Source: Anastatus disparis (lineage: Eukaryota > Arthropoda > Insecta > Hymenoptera > Eupelmidae). Taken from it: a DNA stretch of 64,000 bases. Numbering within the stretch: position 1 is the first letter of the stretch; the number at the start of each line of letters is the position of its first letter. This document shows, piece by piece, positions 22,880 to 34,759 of the stretch. The translations under genes and the position numbers were made by a program. The notes beneath the pieces were generated by a model, which worked only from the letters and a program-made list of their open reading frames with translations, had not been told where the DNA came from and did not search any database. The stretch covers positions 186,001 to 250,000 of the forward strand of contig JAFFSR010000278.1 in the NCBI GenBank assembly GCA_017163975.1, in the 5' to 3' direction.

Positions 22880-24185
22880 ATCCACACGCCATCCTCACGC
22901 ATATGGCAGAAAATTAAAAAAATTCAAGGCAAACATAAATTACACATAATCCCAGCACTTATAACTCAAGACCAGAATAAAATACTCAATGAATCAGAAA
23001 TAGCAAATGAACTAGCAAAAACATTCGCAAACAACTCAAGTGACGAAAATTATCAAGAAGAATTTGTTGAGATATGAAAGCAATTAACAGATAGTATCAA
23101 TGTACCAATAGACAATGACATATTTACACTCAACGATTTCATTAACAAATTAAAAATAGAAGAAATAACAGAAACTTTGAAACAATGTGTAAACTTAAGC
23201 CCTGGACCTGACCACATTCCTAACATACTCTTAAAAAATCTCATAAATTCTGTTATGCAATACTTAGGAAAATTATTGAATATTATATGGATAGGAGAAG
23301 TCTTTCCAGAACAATGAAAATTTGCCATGGTCATACCAATCAAAAAACCAGGAAAAGACTCAACTAATGTAAAAAACTATCCCTCTCACAAACAGCATCA
23401 GCAAACTCACTACGAAAATTCTAAATAAAAGACTAAAAGCTTATTTGGAATCAATAAAGTTTTTCACACCGCAAATAAGCGGTTTCAGACAAACTAAGTC
23501 AACATATGATCATTTATTAGCTCTTGAAAACGAAATCTGTAACGTTTCGAAAAACAAACACCATCTTATAACAGTAGCCTTAGACATTAAAAAAAGCTTT
23601 TGTAATGGTCTGTAGAGAAAGAGTAATCCAAATACTTCAAAACAACGAAATGAATGGACATATTATAAATTACATAAAAAATTTTTTTTAACAGAAATAC
23701 ATACAAATTAAAATGAACAACACATAATCTTATCAGCATATGTTAACCAACGGAGTACCACAAGGCTCAGTTATAAGTGTCACTTTGTTTTTAATAGCAA
23801 TAAACAATATCACTAAAAACATAAAAACACCCGTTCAATGCTGTCTATTTGCTGATGACCTCACCATATACGCCACAAGCTATAACTACAAAATGACACA
23901 AGAAGTCATTTAAAACACATTAAACGAATTATATAAATGGACCATAGAATCTGGTTTCAAATTTTCAATATCAAAATCCAGCAACATTATTTTTTCTAAT
24001 AGCAAAAAGATATCAATCATACCTTTAACTCTAAACAATCAAGAAATAGAAATAGTTATTCAAATCAAAATACTAAAACTCATATTCGATCACAAATTAA
24101 CTTGGAAATATCACTTCCGAGACCTCAAATGATCTACATCAACCAGACTAAATACCTTAAAAATCAAATATAAAAATTTGATTTA
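22880..24185 (+). pseudogene. Non-LTR (Jockey-like) reverse transcriptase relic
   Basis: The + strand translation, moving between frames, contains LSPGPDHIPNILLKNL, then FPEQWKFAMVIPIKKPGKDS, then ISGFRQTKSTYDHLLALENE, then TNGVPQGSVISVTLFLIAIN, then CCLFADDLTIYA. The FADD tetrad is the RT catalytic motif C. The order and spacing fit LINEs of the Jockey/I group. The N-terminal endonuclease was not found, and stops and frame changes are frequent, so this is a 5'-truncated dead copy. No poly-A tail or target duplication could be fixed. Confidence 0.85.
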
Positions 24186-24694
24186 TTGTAAACTTCTAAA
24201 TGTCGCGTTTAATCATATTTTTTTTCTAATTCTATTTCTATAATAGTAATACTTATCGAAATAAAATACATATTCTCTATTTAAATATCTTATATTCTTA
24301 TATTAAACCTTTTCTGCATTCATAAATATATAAATTTGATTTACTATGAACTTTTGAATATCACCTTAAACCATCTTTTCTTTTTAATTTTTGTTACATT
24401 ATCAACAAATAAAACTTTGAGTTTATAATCATATCCTTTAAATATAGTATTATTAGATCATTTTATATAATTGACTTAAAATTTTATTATTATTAAATAT
24501 CAAATTCTTATATCATTTGAAATTCATAATTTATTTTTATATCTATATTTTCATATCTTCTAAAAAGTTATTTTATCTTTTATAATTATACCTCAAATTC
24601 TATAATAATTGGACTTCATCAAGATGAAATACTTATCCTATCAATATATTCAAAAATACATATAAGTCTCAAAATTAAAATTGAATGATGGCAG
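24186..24694. other. AT-rich interval, nothing recognised
   Basis: Low-complexity AT-rich sequence between the LINE relic and the LTR. Two diverged copies of AAATTTGATTTATTGTAAAC lie near 24,173 and 24,330. Confidence 0.45.
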
Positions 24695-24760
24695 TGTTAT
24701 GTCCTGGCTTGCACCAGGACTAAATAAAAGTGGATATGTTATTTAATTATATTATTTACT

Positions 24761-24815
<55 letters not shown>

Positions 24816-25539
24816 TATGTTCTTTTTAAATATTTGACTATTTATAAAAATGTAGTTATAAAGATAAAGATGTATGAATCTATTGTATGAAAGATAAAGA
24901 TGTATGAAATATTGGTGGAAAAACTCCACCAATATTTAATTGAACGAAATCGCTCTCACAATTGAATATTATTAAAAGATAAATTCAAAACTTTGAAATA
25001 ATGATTTTAATAAATAATTATATATTCTTACCTTGTGTTACTCCTTAAGTAGATTGGTGCTGGGTATGGGTAGACAAATGAATAGGCACGATATATAAAT
25101 AGATCCTCGAGGTTTATTGATATCTTTTAACACTTTTAAAACAATTAATTTTATGCGCGTATATATTTTAATAATCGATATATGTATATTTAGTAAATAG
25201 CAATTGCTTTTTAAATATAGAACTTGACGGGCAGTGTAAACGTATTACCAATAAGAAACCCGGGGTAATGTCCCACTATCATTTGTTTCATTTGGCTTTT
25301 ATACTTATATTTGTTTATGAGATTTATTGTCTTTTACATCAATTTTTATTTATAAATTCTCTTAAATTTTGATAATATGTTTCGTAATGTTTTTAGGATT
25401 TGTAAAATTCATTTTGAAATTTCGAAACATACGTTTCGATTCTTTTCTTATGATCTACTTAATTTCGCTTAATAAATAATGCGACTAATCAATAACTGAG
25501 GAATTTGATTTCCCAATGTTAATAAGAACGATACGCTTA

Positions 25540-25600
25540 TGACGTAACACCTCGGTGCTCAGGAGATTGCATATCGGAAGGATAAGCAATCGAAAACAAA
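25540..25600. promoter_or_regulatory. LTR module TGACGTAACACCT, single copy
   Basis: TGACGTAACACCTCGGTGCT followed by CAGGAGATTGC and a GCAATC half-site. TGACGTAA is a CRE/bZIP-like core. The module is present twice in the other LTR copy (61,382 and 61,569). Confidence 0.4.
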
Positions 25601-25628
25601 AAAAAATTAAAGATAGGTCAATTGTTGA

Positions 25629-26249
25629 CCCTACTGAAAAATATATATGAGATCTCATTTATATTTTACATTTTCAACCCTACTAAAAAATATATATGAG
25701 ATCTCATATGAGATCCCGTATGAGATCTCATATATATTTTCTATTTTCAACCCTACAAAGAAATATATATGAGATCTCATATGAGATCTCACATGCGATC
25801 TCATATGAGTTCTCGCATGAGATCACACATTACAATCTCATATGAGATCTCATATGAGATCTCGTATGAGTTCTCATATATACTTTATATTTTTAACCCC
25901 TACTGAAATATCTATATGAGATCTCATATGAGATCGCATATGAGATCTCATATGAGATCTCATATAGATTTTTCAGTTGGGGTTGAAAATATAAAGTATA
26001 TATGAGATCTCATACAAGATCTCATATGAGATCTCATATGAGATTGTAATATGAGATCTCATGCGAGAACTCATATATATTTTTTAGTGGGGTTGAAAAT
26101 GTAGAATATAAATGAGATCTCATATGAGATCTCACATGAGATCTCATATGAGTTCTCGTGCCAAAATCTCATATGCGATCGCATGTGAGATCTCATATGA
26201 GATCTCATATGAGATCTCACATGCGATCATATATATTTTTCAGTAGGGG
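25629..26249. mobile_element. Self-similar palindromic MITE made of GAGATCTC units
   Basis: The ends are a perfect 22-bp inverted repeat starting CCCTACTGAAAAATATATAT. The interior is dominated by ATATGAGATCTCATATGAG units, each its own reverse complement, with roughly thirty GATC sites. The whole element also folds on itself around about 25,940 (for example, the block at 25,873-25,920 mirrors 25,965-26,010). The paralogous LTR at 61,455-61,475 reads straight across the site, giving an empty allele and an apparent 2-bp GA duplication. No coding capacity. Confidence 0.85.
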
Positions 26250-26885
26250 AACATTTACAATATTACGATTAAAATCTAAAAAATTAATCAGGAACTGTAT
26301 ATGTATTTATTATTATTTTTTTCCATTCAAACATAAAAACCTGAAAACAGTTACTGATTAATAAATATTAAAAATCTACTTACACTCAGCATGGATTAAA
26401 GTTTTATACAATTATTCGTGTTATTTTTTTTCTTTTTACCATTAGTTTAAAAAAAATAATAATGTAATTGTACCATTTAATTTTATAATATATCTATTTT
26501 TATCATAACCTTTTGTTTTTATTTTCCAACTGCTTCTTTTCATACTTAATATCAATTAGATATAATATTTAAATTCTAAAAGAAAATATCTTAATTTATG
26601 ATAATTTTTTTAATACTTAATTTATTTATTTATTTATTTTTTCTTATAAATACTTTTTCTTATTTAAGTCTTATTAATTTTAAATAATTCAATTCCTTTC
26701 AATATCATTAGTATATTTGCTTTAAAACAATATTATTTCGAATTTCTGTTACTTTTTCATTTTTTTTTTTTTTTTTTTTAAACTGTCCTTATACCTTTGA
26801 TAATTAAAAATTAATTTAACATAAAGAAATAAATTTTGCTTAAAATTAGAGTATTATGCAGGTTAACGATGTTAATATATTGTAT

Positions 26886-26956
26886 AGGTGAATGACATAT
26901 TCGCTTGGTGTCATTCACCTCTCTCCGCGCCAAAGTTAAATCGCACGCGATTTAAC
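26886..26956. promoter_or_regulatory. Conserved double stem-loop in the LTR
   Basis: AGGTGAATGACA...TGTCATTCACCT (26,886-26,920) forms a perfect 12-bp stem with an 11-base loop. Fifteen bases later GTTAAATCGC-AC-GCGATTTAAC (26,935-26,956) forms a perfect 10-bp stem. Both are kept in the LTR copy at 63,021-63,091, with one change in the second stem. Confidence 0.55.
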
Positions 26957-27286
26957 AACGTAGAAACCTATTACGAAATTTAGACGCCAGACTGTCAATT
27001 ATTTAATACAGTTAAGTTTTTCTTGTATTGACAAGTATAAATATTATATATTTTATAATCTATTCTTGCATAACTAAGTTATTATAAGTCTAAATGAATA
27101 ATTATTTATATAATTAGAACTTGTTTTAGTTTTTTAAAGACTTATATATATATATATATATATATCTGCCTTATCGTTTATGCATGTAGATACACATATA
27201 TGTAGATATAATAAAATAAAATTGAATGACATTAATGGGCTAATTTCGAACGTATTAAATTACAAAATTCGTATAATTAATTAATC

Positions 27287-27640
27287 TTAAATAATATTAA
27301 ATACTAGAATCTCTTTTTTTTCAGGTGGCTTTGTGACTGAGGATTTATTTGTGGGAGTAATATATGATGACTTCTCTGGTAAAGGTGGGGGGGGGGTTGG
27401 TTTATTTAATGGTGTAGCGTTTCGTTTAGGTAGAGGATGCTGAAAAATAGGTTGTGATATATCTTGTTTCTCAATTTTTATTCCTTGTAATTTAATTTCT
27501 TCATACTTGGTTTCTCTTTTTATTTGATTATTCTTTAATGTAATCATTAAATGAGTCATAGACCTGAAAATTGCTCCCAATAAATTAATAGACCAGCCAT
27601 AAATAGTGTGTAGGGTATAGCCCCTTATGATTGTGTCCAT
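27287..27640 (-). pseudogene. Envelope-like glycoprotein, C-terminal part, Gypsy element 2
   Basis: This 117-residue frame starts in a hydrophobic stretch (about residues 10-35) that could be the end of the transmembrane region. It continues into a Lys/Glu-rich and then Pro-rich cytoplasmic tail (NKPTPPPPLPEK). A related tail is encoded at 63,861-64,000 on the same strand (AKPTPPPLPLKAP). It is separated from the rest of the gene by a frame change and a short unassigned interval (27,641-27,776). Pro-rich tails of this kind could recruit budding or adaptor proteins, which is inference. Confidence 0.6.
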
Positions 27641-27776
27641 AGTAAACTTAATTATTTAAATAATAATTCATATCATTATTATGGCTGAGCTTATTGATCC
27701 AAATGTTGTTAATTTATTTATGAATTTATTCCAAGTATTATCTGCGATATGAGATAATGTATTTTCTGTAAGTATA

Positions 27777-28025
27777 TTATATGTTCAGTAATATATGTGT
27801 CTTTGGTGTTAAAAACCATGTTTCATTTTTTGTTGATACGGGCAATCGTATGTAACATTTGTTTATATGAAATAGCTGTACTTCTACTGGCGTACATTTT
27901 ATTACATGTACCGCTTCGCCGGCAAGTTTAGCTAAATATCCTGGTTTTTGCATGATATTGAAGGCAAATTCGTCGGGAGCTATGGATGCCAGGGATAGAG
28001 ATTCACGTATAATTTTTTTTTTCAA
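27777..28025 (-). pseudogene. Envelope-like glycoprotein, middle part, Gypsy element 2
   Basis: An 82-residue frame in a different register from the upstream part. It contains LAKLAGEAVHVIKCTPVEVQ followed by a Cys-containing segment that fits the membrane-proximal ectodomain. The break against 28,057 is a frameshift plus a stop, so the ectodomain is not continuous. It ends at 27,777, and the next recognisable part (27,287-27,640) is in a third register. Confidence 0.55.
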
Positions 28026-28056
28026 GTTCGCATTTTTCTTTTAAAATGTTAATAAA

Positions 28057-29031
28057 TTAATCTGTGAGATCAACCCTAAAATGTTTTTCAATATATACAA
28101 ATTTTGAGTTTATATATGTAAATAAATCTAAGTTTGTTACATCTTTTCTCAACTTATTGTCGTCGAATAATATTTTATTATAAGCTATATCTAAAATGAA
28201 TAGTTTAGGGTGTTCTGTTTTTGTTAATATTCTATCGCAAATTTTTACATTATTTGAAGCGGACAAAGAAAATGTTATTGATTTTGTGTTAACAGTATAT
28301 ACGGGATTTTGATTAGGTGAATTAATTATAGTTGCAGGGCCTTTGTATAAAGTCTCATATTCTGTTTTAAAATCCTCTTCTGTAGGTAAGTGTGCCCAAA
28401 AAGTATAACCTGCTTGTGAATCAATCCAATGTTGATCCAAAAATTTACATACTGTTCCCGAATTTAATCTAATCTTATCGTTTTTTAGACTTACTTGAGC
28501 ATATTCTTCTAATAATGTTATTTTTATAAGTCCCTGCACCAATACGTTGTCCCAGGATCCTAAGTTATCTGGGTACGATGCTCCTGTGCATGTTTTATCT
28601 TTCACTGAGCCTGCAAGATCTATTCCTATTGATTTTGTAGAATTTATTTTAAGATCGGCTATAGTATGAATATTATCGAATTTAAATATTCCTGTGTCAT
28701 AAATAAATTTGCATTTTTCATGACTAATTTTGTACAGATATTCTTGCAAAGCATGAGCGGTGGATCCGAGGTGACTGAACATCCCGCAATGAAAAACAGT
28801 TCTTTGAATTTCTATTTTACATTGTATAACCTTAATTTTTTTAAATTCCGCTATTTGTAATAATTCTATTGTAGAGTTGGTCATTGTAATATTTTCTTGC
28901 TGAAAATTACATTCTCCTGTGTCTAAAAGTGAATATGTAGTGATGATCGAATCCGTAGATTCGAAATTAAATCCAATAATTGCACCATTTTCTCTAACAA
29001 TAGATAATAAGATAAGTAAGATAAACAGCAT
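28057..29031 (-). pseudogene. Envelope-like glycoprotein, N-terminal ectodomain, Gypsy element 2
   Basis: A 324-residue open frame with an N-terminal signal peptide (MLFILLILLSI), seven or more Cys residues and several N-glycosylation sequons (for example NITMTN). It occupies the env position directly downstream of integrase. There is no furin site plus fusion peptide of the F type that the other element here has at 53,490. SLLDTGECNF near the N-terminus resembles, from general knowledge, class III-like glycoproteins of insect negative-strand RNA viruses such as chuviruses. That origin is a hypothesis. This segment itself has no internal stop, but the gene is broken after it. Confidence 0.55.
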
Positions 29032-29075
29032 TTTTTTTTCCCTTTTCCTTTTTGTTTCTGAAACATGAAATAATA

Positions 29076-29354
29076 TTAATTTTTCCGTTCATGTAAAATT
29101 AATTTATTTGCATGAACTAATTTTGAGCCACCCTTAAAATCTATAGAGATATTGCTATTTTCGTGGACTTTTAATACTTCAAAAGGTCCCAGGTTTTGAT
29201 TTTTTCCTAATTTACCTGATTTTGGCTCTTTTATAAGCCATACTTTATCACCTATTTGAAATTCTACAGGTTTTATGAATCTATCGTGATATAATTTAGA
29301 CTTTTCTTTTGATAGTATTAAATTTTCACGAGCTATTTTTGCAATATCTTTCAT
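29076..29354 (-). pseudogene. Integrase C-terminal domain, Gypsy element 2
   Basis: The 92 residues include FQIGDKVWLIKEPKSGKL and LGPFEVLKVHE, the GPF-type module at the end of Gypsy integrases, preceded by IARENLILSKEKSKLYHDR. It is cut from the catalytic core by a TIR element (29,375-31,058). It ends just upstream of env. Confidence 0.85.
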
Positions 29355-29374
29355 ATTTATTAATAATTTTTCTA

Positions 29375-31058
29375 TATGGGTAATTCTTTCATACTTTTAA
29401 AAATCATGTTACTGCGTCATTTCTCCTAAATATGAGATAGCACATCTTGTTAGCAAATGTTCACTGATTTATTGAGTTATTAGAAACTAATTTTGTTATA
29501 TTTTTAATGATAATTAGACGTGTCATTTTATGGCGGATGGGGAAAAGAGGTTTTTTTTTGAAATTTAAATGTTACCAGGCCATGTAAAATGATAAATTAC
29601 CGCTATAAAAAAAATGACTACTGCTTTTTTGATTTGAAATTCACACCAAAGCTTTATCTATACACATACTTTTGGAAAATCAAGAGCATGGGTGTGTGCC
29701 TGTTAACAAAAGTACTTTCTGAAAGGTTATTAAAATGTTACCAAAAATTTATATATTTTACTTTTTTCTGGAAAATACGATGCTGTAAAAAGACTATTCA
29801 GCGGTGACATTTTAAACTACATCAAAAGGTAATATTTAGAATCACAAAGAGAAATTTTTTTATTAGGAACGTGTGCCTAGTGTAGATAAAGTTCTTTGTT
29901 CGTTTGAAATTATACTTAAAAAACGTGACTCACTTTTGAAAATAGGTTTTTATCCACTAATATGAAAACCTAAGCTTTGATTCACCTTTTCTCTGTTGTG
30001 AACTTTGTAATTTACTATTTTATAATACTCAATGTAATCTTTAAGTTGCTTTTGAAGTATTATTTCGAGTATTCTGGAAATCATTGAATTTTTCCCGGCT
30101 ATTAAATTTTCCAAATTTACATCGATTACCTAGTTTCTATCAATGTTTTAATTCTAAAGAGTTTAAACTTTAAAAAGCTCAGTTTTAGTATGTATTTAAT
30201 AGCTTACACCTAGAACGTTGAGTTGAATCATCACTGAAGTTTCTAGATTTTAAATTTAAAATTTTTAGATTTAATGTTTATTAAATAAACTAAAATATTT
30301 GGTTAAAAGGAATATAAGTATTTTTATTCGAAAACATAAACTACACAAATCTATGTCAAATTTCATACCCTAAGATTGACAATTTTAGCAAAAATAAATT
30401 GATATTCCACTCACTTATGATTTGTAATCAGGAATCCCAAAAGCCATTGGGTAACTAATATCACTCAATTTTAATACCCGAATCGCCAAAAATGAATTTT
30501 CCAAAAAAATTGGCATTTCTGGCATATTTTATTTATTACAAAAAATTTTGTAATTATTAATGTAAATTGCGTATTTAAATATTTTCTGTAACATATTAAA
30601 CATGTAAAAATGAAAAAGCTCAATGGAAAATGATCTATTATAGCCCAAAATACTTAAAAACTGATCTGAGATATGTAAAATATTATACCTGGGTGTGATA
30701 ATAATGAATATATTTAAATGTCTTATATTAAAAAAAGCTATCTTCAAAAGTGAGTAATGCGATTTTTTCTTTTATTATCATTTTAATATATCAACATTTA
30801 AAAAAAATAAATTTGATACATGTGTCTTCAATTTTTTTTAATTTATTGAAAGTAAATTTTAACACTATGAAAAATTTACTCGAAAATCTGTCTTTTGATG
30901 TTTGTTAAAAAGACTATCCTTAAAAGTGAGTAACACGATTTTTATTTTCATTATAATACGTCAACATTCAGAGAAAATTAGTTTTATACGTGTGCCTGTA
31001 TTTTTTTTTTTTAATTTGTTGCAGGTGAAATTTTAACATTATGAAAGATTTACCCATA
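29375..31058. mobile_element. TA-flanked TIR element interrupting the integrase
   Basis: The left end TATGGGTAATTCTTTCATAC and the right end (reverse complement TATGGGTAAATCTTTCATAA) match, each flanked by TA (29,373-29,374 and 31,059-31,060), the Tc1/mariner-type duplication. It is 1,684 bp with no transposase frame recognised. A roughly 210-bp segment near the right end is tandemly duplicated (30,740-30,900 and 30,910-31,050, both with AAAAGTGAGTAA and TTTTAACA-TATGAAA). It divides one integrase gene, so it came after Gypsy element 2. Confidence 0.75.
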
Positions 31059-31060
31059 TA

Positions 31061-31790
31061 GTCATTAAAGGTCTGTAATTTTTCTGATGATTTTAAAGGC
31101 TCACTAGATGGTAATCTAGCTGGGTAGGCGAAAGCTAGTTCATGTGGTGTAAATTTATGACTTGAATGAACACTAGTATAATATTTAAATTGTGCAAGTT
31201 CAAGCCAATCATCTCATTCTGATTATCAGCAAAATTTTTTAAATATTCACATAAAGGATGATGAGCCCTTTCTAATGAACCATTAGACTGTGGATGAAAG
31301 GCAGTAGTTTCTATTTTTTTAAATTTAAATCTTTTTGAAATAGCTTTCATTAAGTTGCCTGTAAAATTTGCACCTTTATCTGTAAGTACTAGTTTTCGTG
31401 AACTAAAAATGCAAATGAATTTTTTTATAAATAGGTCGGCTATAGTCTCTGCTGTTTGATCTTTCAGCGCGACAGCTATTAAAAATTTTGATAAATGATC
31501 TTGAATAGTTATTATATATTTATTATTATTTTTAGTTATATTAAGAGGCCCTACAATGTCTAATGAGATTTTATCGAATGTTTTTTCTGGAGTATCTGTT
31601 ATTATCATAGGCTGTTTTGTTTTGTTTCTTTTTAATTTATTTCTCTGACATATTTCACAGTTTTTGATACGATTTTGTATATCAACTTTAAGATTTTCCC
31701 AGAAATATTAATTTTTAATTCGATTATATGTTCTATCAACTCCCGAATGACCTCCTAAACTTGAAGAATGATATAGTTAAAAAATTTCAT
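31061..31790 (-). pseudogene. Integrase zinc domain and catalytic core, Gypsy element 2
   Basis: On the - strand, HSSSLGGHSGVDRTYNRIK and CEICQRNK (31,640-31,780) form the zinc domain. The core (31,135-31,608) has SLDIVGP (first Asp), VLTDKGANF (second Asp) and HPQSNGSLERAHHPL (Glu), so the DDE triad is intact. A stop in the zinc domain, a frame change near 31,190 and the TIR insertion after 31,061 inactivate it. Integrase joins element DNA to the chromosome. Confidence 0.85.
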
Positions 31791-32145
31791 TTCTTTTTTC
31801 CTTTTCAACATATTCTGTATTATTTAAGCAAACTATAACTTTTATACTTGTATTATTAAAAGTATTGTATAATATTTCTTCAATTTCATTCCAATTTATA
31901 TTAAATATTTTTAGATTTTCTGATATACTAAATATAGTACAATTATTTTCAATTAATAAATCTTTTAACGTATTCAAATTATTTCTTAATTTTTCTTTTA
32001 ATAATATTGATGATTCTTTTATATTTAAGCACATTATAAAAAATTTTCTCTTTTTATAATTTATTATTTTAATTTCATTATCTTTTAAATCGTTATTTAT
32101 ATTAATATTTTTGTGTGTAAAATATTCATCTTGAATCTCATCCAA
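31777..32145 (-). pseudogene. Pol linker between RNase H and integrase, Gypsy element 2
   Basis: A 122-residue Asn/Ile/Lys-rich frame between the RNase H and integrase domains. I recognise no domain. Its position and composition fit the variable tether region of Gypsy Pol. Confidence 0.4.
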
Positions 32146-32286
32146 AGATATCCTTTTATTAGTGATTAAATGTATTATATTATCTTTTCTACTTTGTATA
32201 GAATTTTTAGAATATATAATAGTATTAGATTTATTTAAGTAAATATCTTCTTGTTTTTCAACTCCGTTTTCGACACTTTTAATTTC

Positions 32287-32879
32287 CTAGTTGATTATTT
32301 CTTTAATTACTTTTTTTGGTCCACCGCGTTTATTTTTAATACGTGTACGTTCTTCATTTAATTTTTGTATTTTTATTTCATTTGAGGGTATATTTGTTAA
32401 TTTAATATTCACTCCATTTTCCTTTGCTTTTTGAGCTCTAGTTATCACATTGATTTCTACCGTGTCTATAGGATTTCTAGATAACGCATCACTATTCACA
32501 TTCATTTTTCCCTTCTTATATATTACATCAAAATCGTATTCTGATAGTTGAAGTCGCCATCTTTGAATTTTGTTATTTTCATCTGCAGATCTAAAAGATA
32601 GTAATGGCTTGTGATCTGTTACTATTGTAAATTTATTCCCATATACGTAATTTCTAAATGTTTTTATTCCAAATAATATGCCTAATCCTTTTTTTCATAA
32701 GTGTGATATTCTAGTTTAGGACCTTTTAATTCTCTAGAAGCGCATGCTATGGGTTTATCTTTCCCGATTTCACCTTGTGATAATATAGCGCCTAAAGCAT
32801 ATCCTGATGCATCTGTAGTGATTATAAATGGTTTATCTAACTGTGGAAATTGCAATGAAGGTGCAGAGCATAGTGTGTC
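32287..32879 (-). pseudogene. RNase H domain, Gypsy element 2
   Basis: On the - strand the order is ITTDASGYALGAILSQGEIG, then IACASRELKGPKLEYHTYEK, then YGNKFTIVTDHKPLLSF, then RWRLQLSEYDFDVIYKKGKM and the start of 32,287-32,505 (NVNSDALSRNP). All core RNase H signatures are present. One frame change near 32,700 and a stop near 32,880 break continuity with RT. Confidence 0.85.
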
Positions 32880-33713
32880 TTATAATTTATCAAAAGCCTC
32901 TTGTTTCTCTGAATCCCAAGTAAATTGTACGTCTTTTTGTAATAATAACGTTAAAGGTTTTGTTATATTAGCAAAGTCATTAATAAATTTTCTGTAATAA
33001 CCTACTAAACCCAAAAATTCTCTAATGTTTTTAACTGTTTTTGGTGTTGGAAATAATTTTACTGCATCAATTTTTTTTGGATCGGCTTTGATACCCTCTT
33101 TACATATAATATGACCTAAAAATGTCACTTCATTTTTCATAAAATCGCATTTTCTTGGTTCTAGTTTTAATCCGGCTTTCCTTAATTTTGTAGCTACTAG
33201 AATAAATTTAATATTATGTTCTTCTTCTGATTTTGCAGCTATAATTATGTCATCTATATAAACATGACATAATTTTTTATCTATTAATTCACCAAGAGCT
33301 GTATTTGCTACCCTCATAAATGTACGTGGTGAATTAGTTAAGCCAAAAGGTAATACCGTGAATTCGAATCTTCCTAAAGGGTGTACACTAAAAGCTGTTT
33401 TATGTATGTCTAATTCTTTCATTGGTACCCAGTGAAAAGCTGAAACCATGTCTACAGTAGTAAAATATTTATTTCCGCCTAAATCATCAAAAATTTCAGT
33501 TATAGATGGTATTAAAGAAGGATCTGGTACAGTTTTCTCGTTTAATTTTCTATAATCTATAACTAATCGCCATTTTTCTTTTCCATCAGGACCTGGTTTC
33601 TTCCTAACTACAAATGCTGGAGCGTTATATGCGCTTTTAGATGGCCTCACTAGATTATTATCAATTAATTTTTGAGTTTCTGTAATAGCGATTTCTCTTG
33701 ATTTATGTGGCAA
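32880..33713 (-). pseudogene. Reverse transcriptase domain (intact motifs), Gypsy element 2
   Basis: The 277 residues include RLVIDYRKLNEKTVPD, motif A in FTTVDMVSAFHWVPM, LPFGLTNSPRTFMRV, motif C VYIDDIII with both Asp present, VTFLGHIICKEGIKADPKK and the connection FLGLVGYYRKFINDFA. No stop occurs inside the domain. It copies RNA into DNA within the particle. It lacks a joined protease upstream in frame and RNase H downstream, so the polyprotein as a whole is broken. Confidence 0.93.
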
Positions 33714-33851
33714 TGGAAATTGTTTAACATATACTGGTCTGCTATCTGTTAAATTTATCTCATGTTGTTCTAAATTGCATTTTCCAATATTTTCTCCTTC
33801 TAACCAAAATATGTCATTATTTTCTAAAATTGAATTTTTTATATTTCGTTC

Positions 33852-34391
33852 TTAATCTTCACTTAAATGATTTAAACTTATATTACTTAATAATTCCTCT
33901 CTACGAACTATTTTTTCTTCACATATATAATTTATATTTTTATGCATTAAGTTTTCTTCTAATTTATGAATTTTTTCTTCATGATTATCTAATATAAAAT
34001 TTGTTAAAATATCTTTTTCCATAAAATATGTAAGAAATTGTTTGTCTTTATTATTAATGTTAAAATTTGTGTTTTCTTCAAGTTTTAATAAAAATTGTTC
34101 ATATTCTATATTCTTATTATTTTTACATTCATCTTTTTCTAAAACACAGGTGATTTCTTTCATAAAATTTTCAATATTTTCATTTTTATTCTGTAGAAAT
34201 TGTGTAATCGAAAATATGTGTTTATTGTCTAGCATTAGTATGATATCATGAAAAGCGTTATTAACTGCTGTGTCATTAATTTCGATATTTTCTGTACATA
34301 AATTTATCAATGAATTTTTATCGTTTTTATAATCTGTTTGAATAAAGAATTTCTTACCATTCATTTCTAAATATCCCTTATCTAATCTCAA
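33852..34391 (-). pseudogene. Pol segment between protease and RT, Gypsy element 2
   Basis: The 179 residues are very Asn/Lys/Glu-rich and overlap the end of the protease frame by 4 bp. No domain recognised. The position matches the variable spacer between PR and RT. Confidence 0.45.
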
Positions 34392-34759
34392 CTTATTTTT
34401 TTTAATACATCTATACCTAAAATACCATCGTAAGGTATTGAAAATTTTTCAGATGCTACGTGGAAATTTGTATACGAATTATTAATAGGAAAAGTAATTA
34501 AACCACATGTTGTAACCGGAATATCAGTAATTCCTGACAAATATATTTTAAGATTATTATTAATAGAATTTTGTGGTACTAATTTTTCTTTTATGATGTT
34601 AAGTTGGGAACCTGTATCAATTAATAATTTACATAAATCATTTGTATAAGGATTTCGTATCTCGATAAATTGTAATGTATCACCTAGTTTAATTATATAA
34701 ATTGGTATATTATTGTTATCATTAATGTTTTCAGTTTTAAATTGTATAATTTTTTTCAA
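34388..34759 (-). pseudogene. Aspartic protease domain, Gypsy element 2
   Basis: The 123 residues have the catalytic LLIDTGSQLNIIK and, near the C-terminus, YDGILGIDVLKK, the two signatures of a retropepsin. The domain itself is free of stops. It would release Gag and Pol parts during maturation. Confidence 0.88.

Larger units (their letters stand above)
24695..27160 (-). repeat. 3' LTR of Gypsy element 2 (with a palindromic MITE inside)
   Basis: On the + strand it starts TGTTATGTCCTGGCTTGCAC, giving the terminal ...ACA on the element's sense strand. The same start occurs at 38,729 and 60,597. Homology with the copy at 60,597 runs through ACTCCACCAATATTTAATTG, TTGACGGGCAGTGTAAACGT, TGACGTAACACCTCGGTGCT and GGTGTCATTCACCTCTCTCC. 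Without the MITE it is about 1.85 kb, long for a Gypsy LTR. The right limit is where similarity with the second copy fades. Compared with that copy, it lacks three blocks: about 100 bp near 26,320, about 100 bp near 26,430, and 667 bp that carries a gene. Confidence 0.75.

Noticed and set aside
28666..28860. 64-residue frame on the + strand
   Set aside because: Mirror of the envelope-like gene on the - strand, without independent features.
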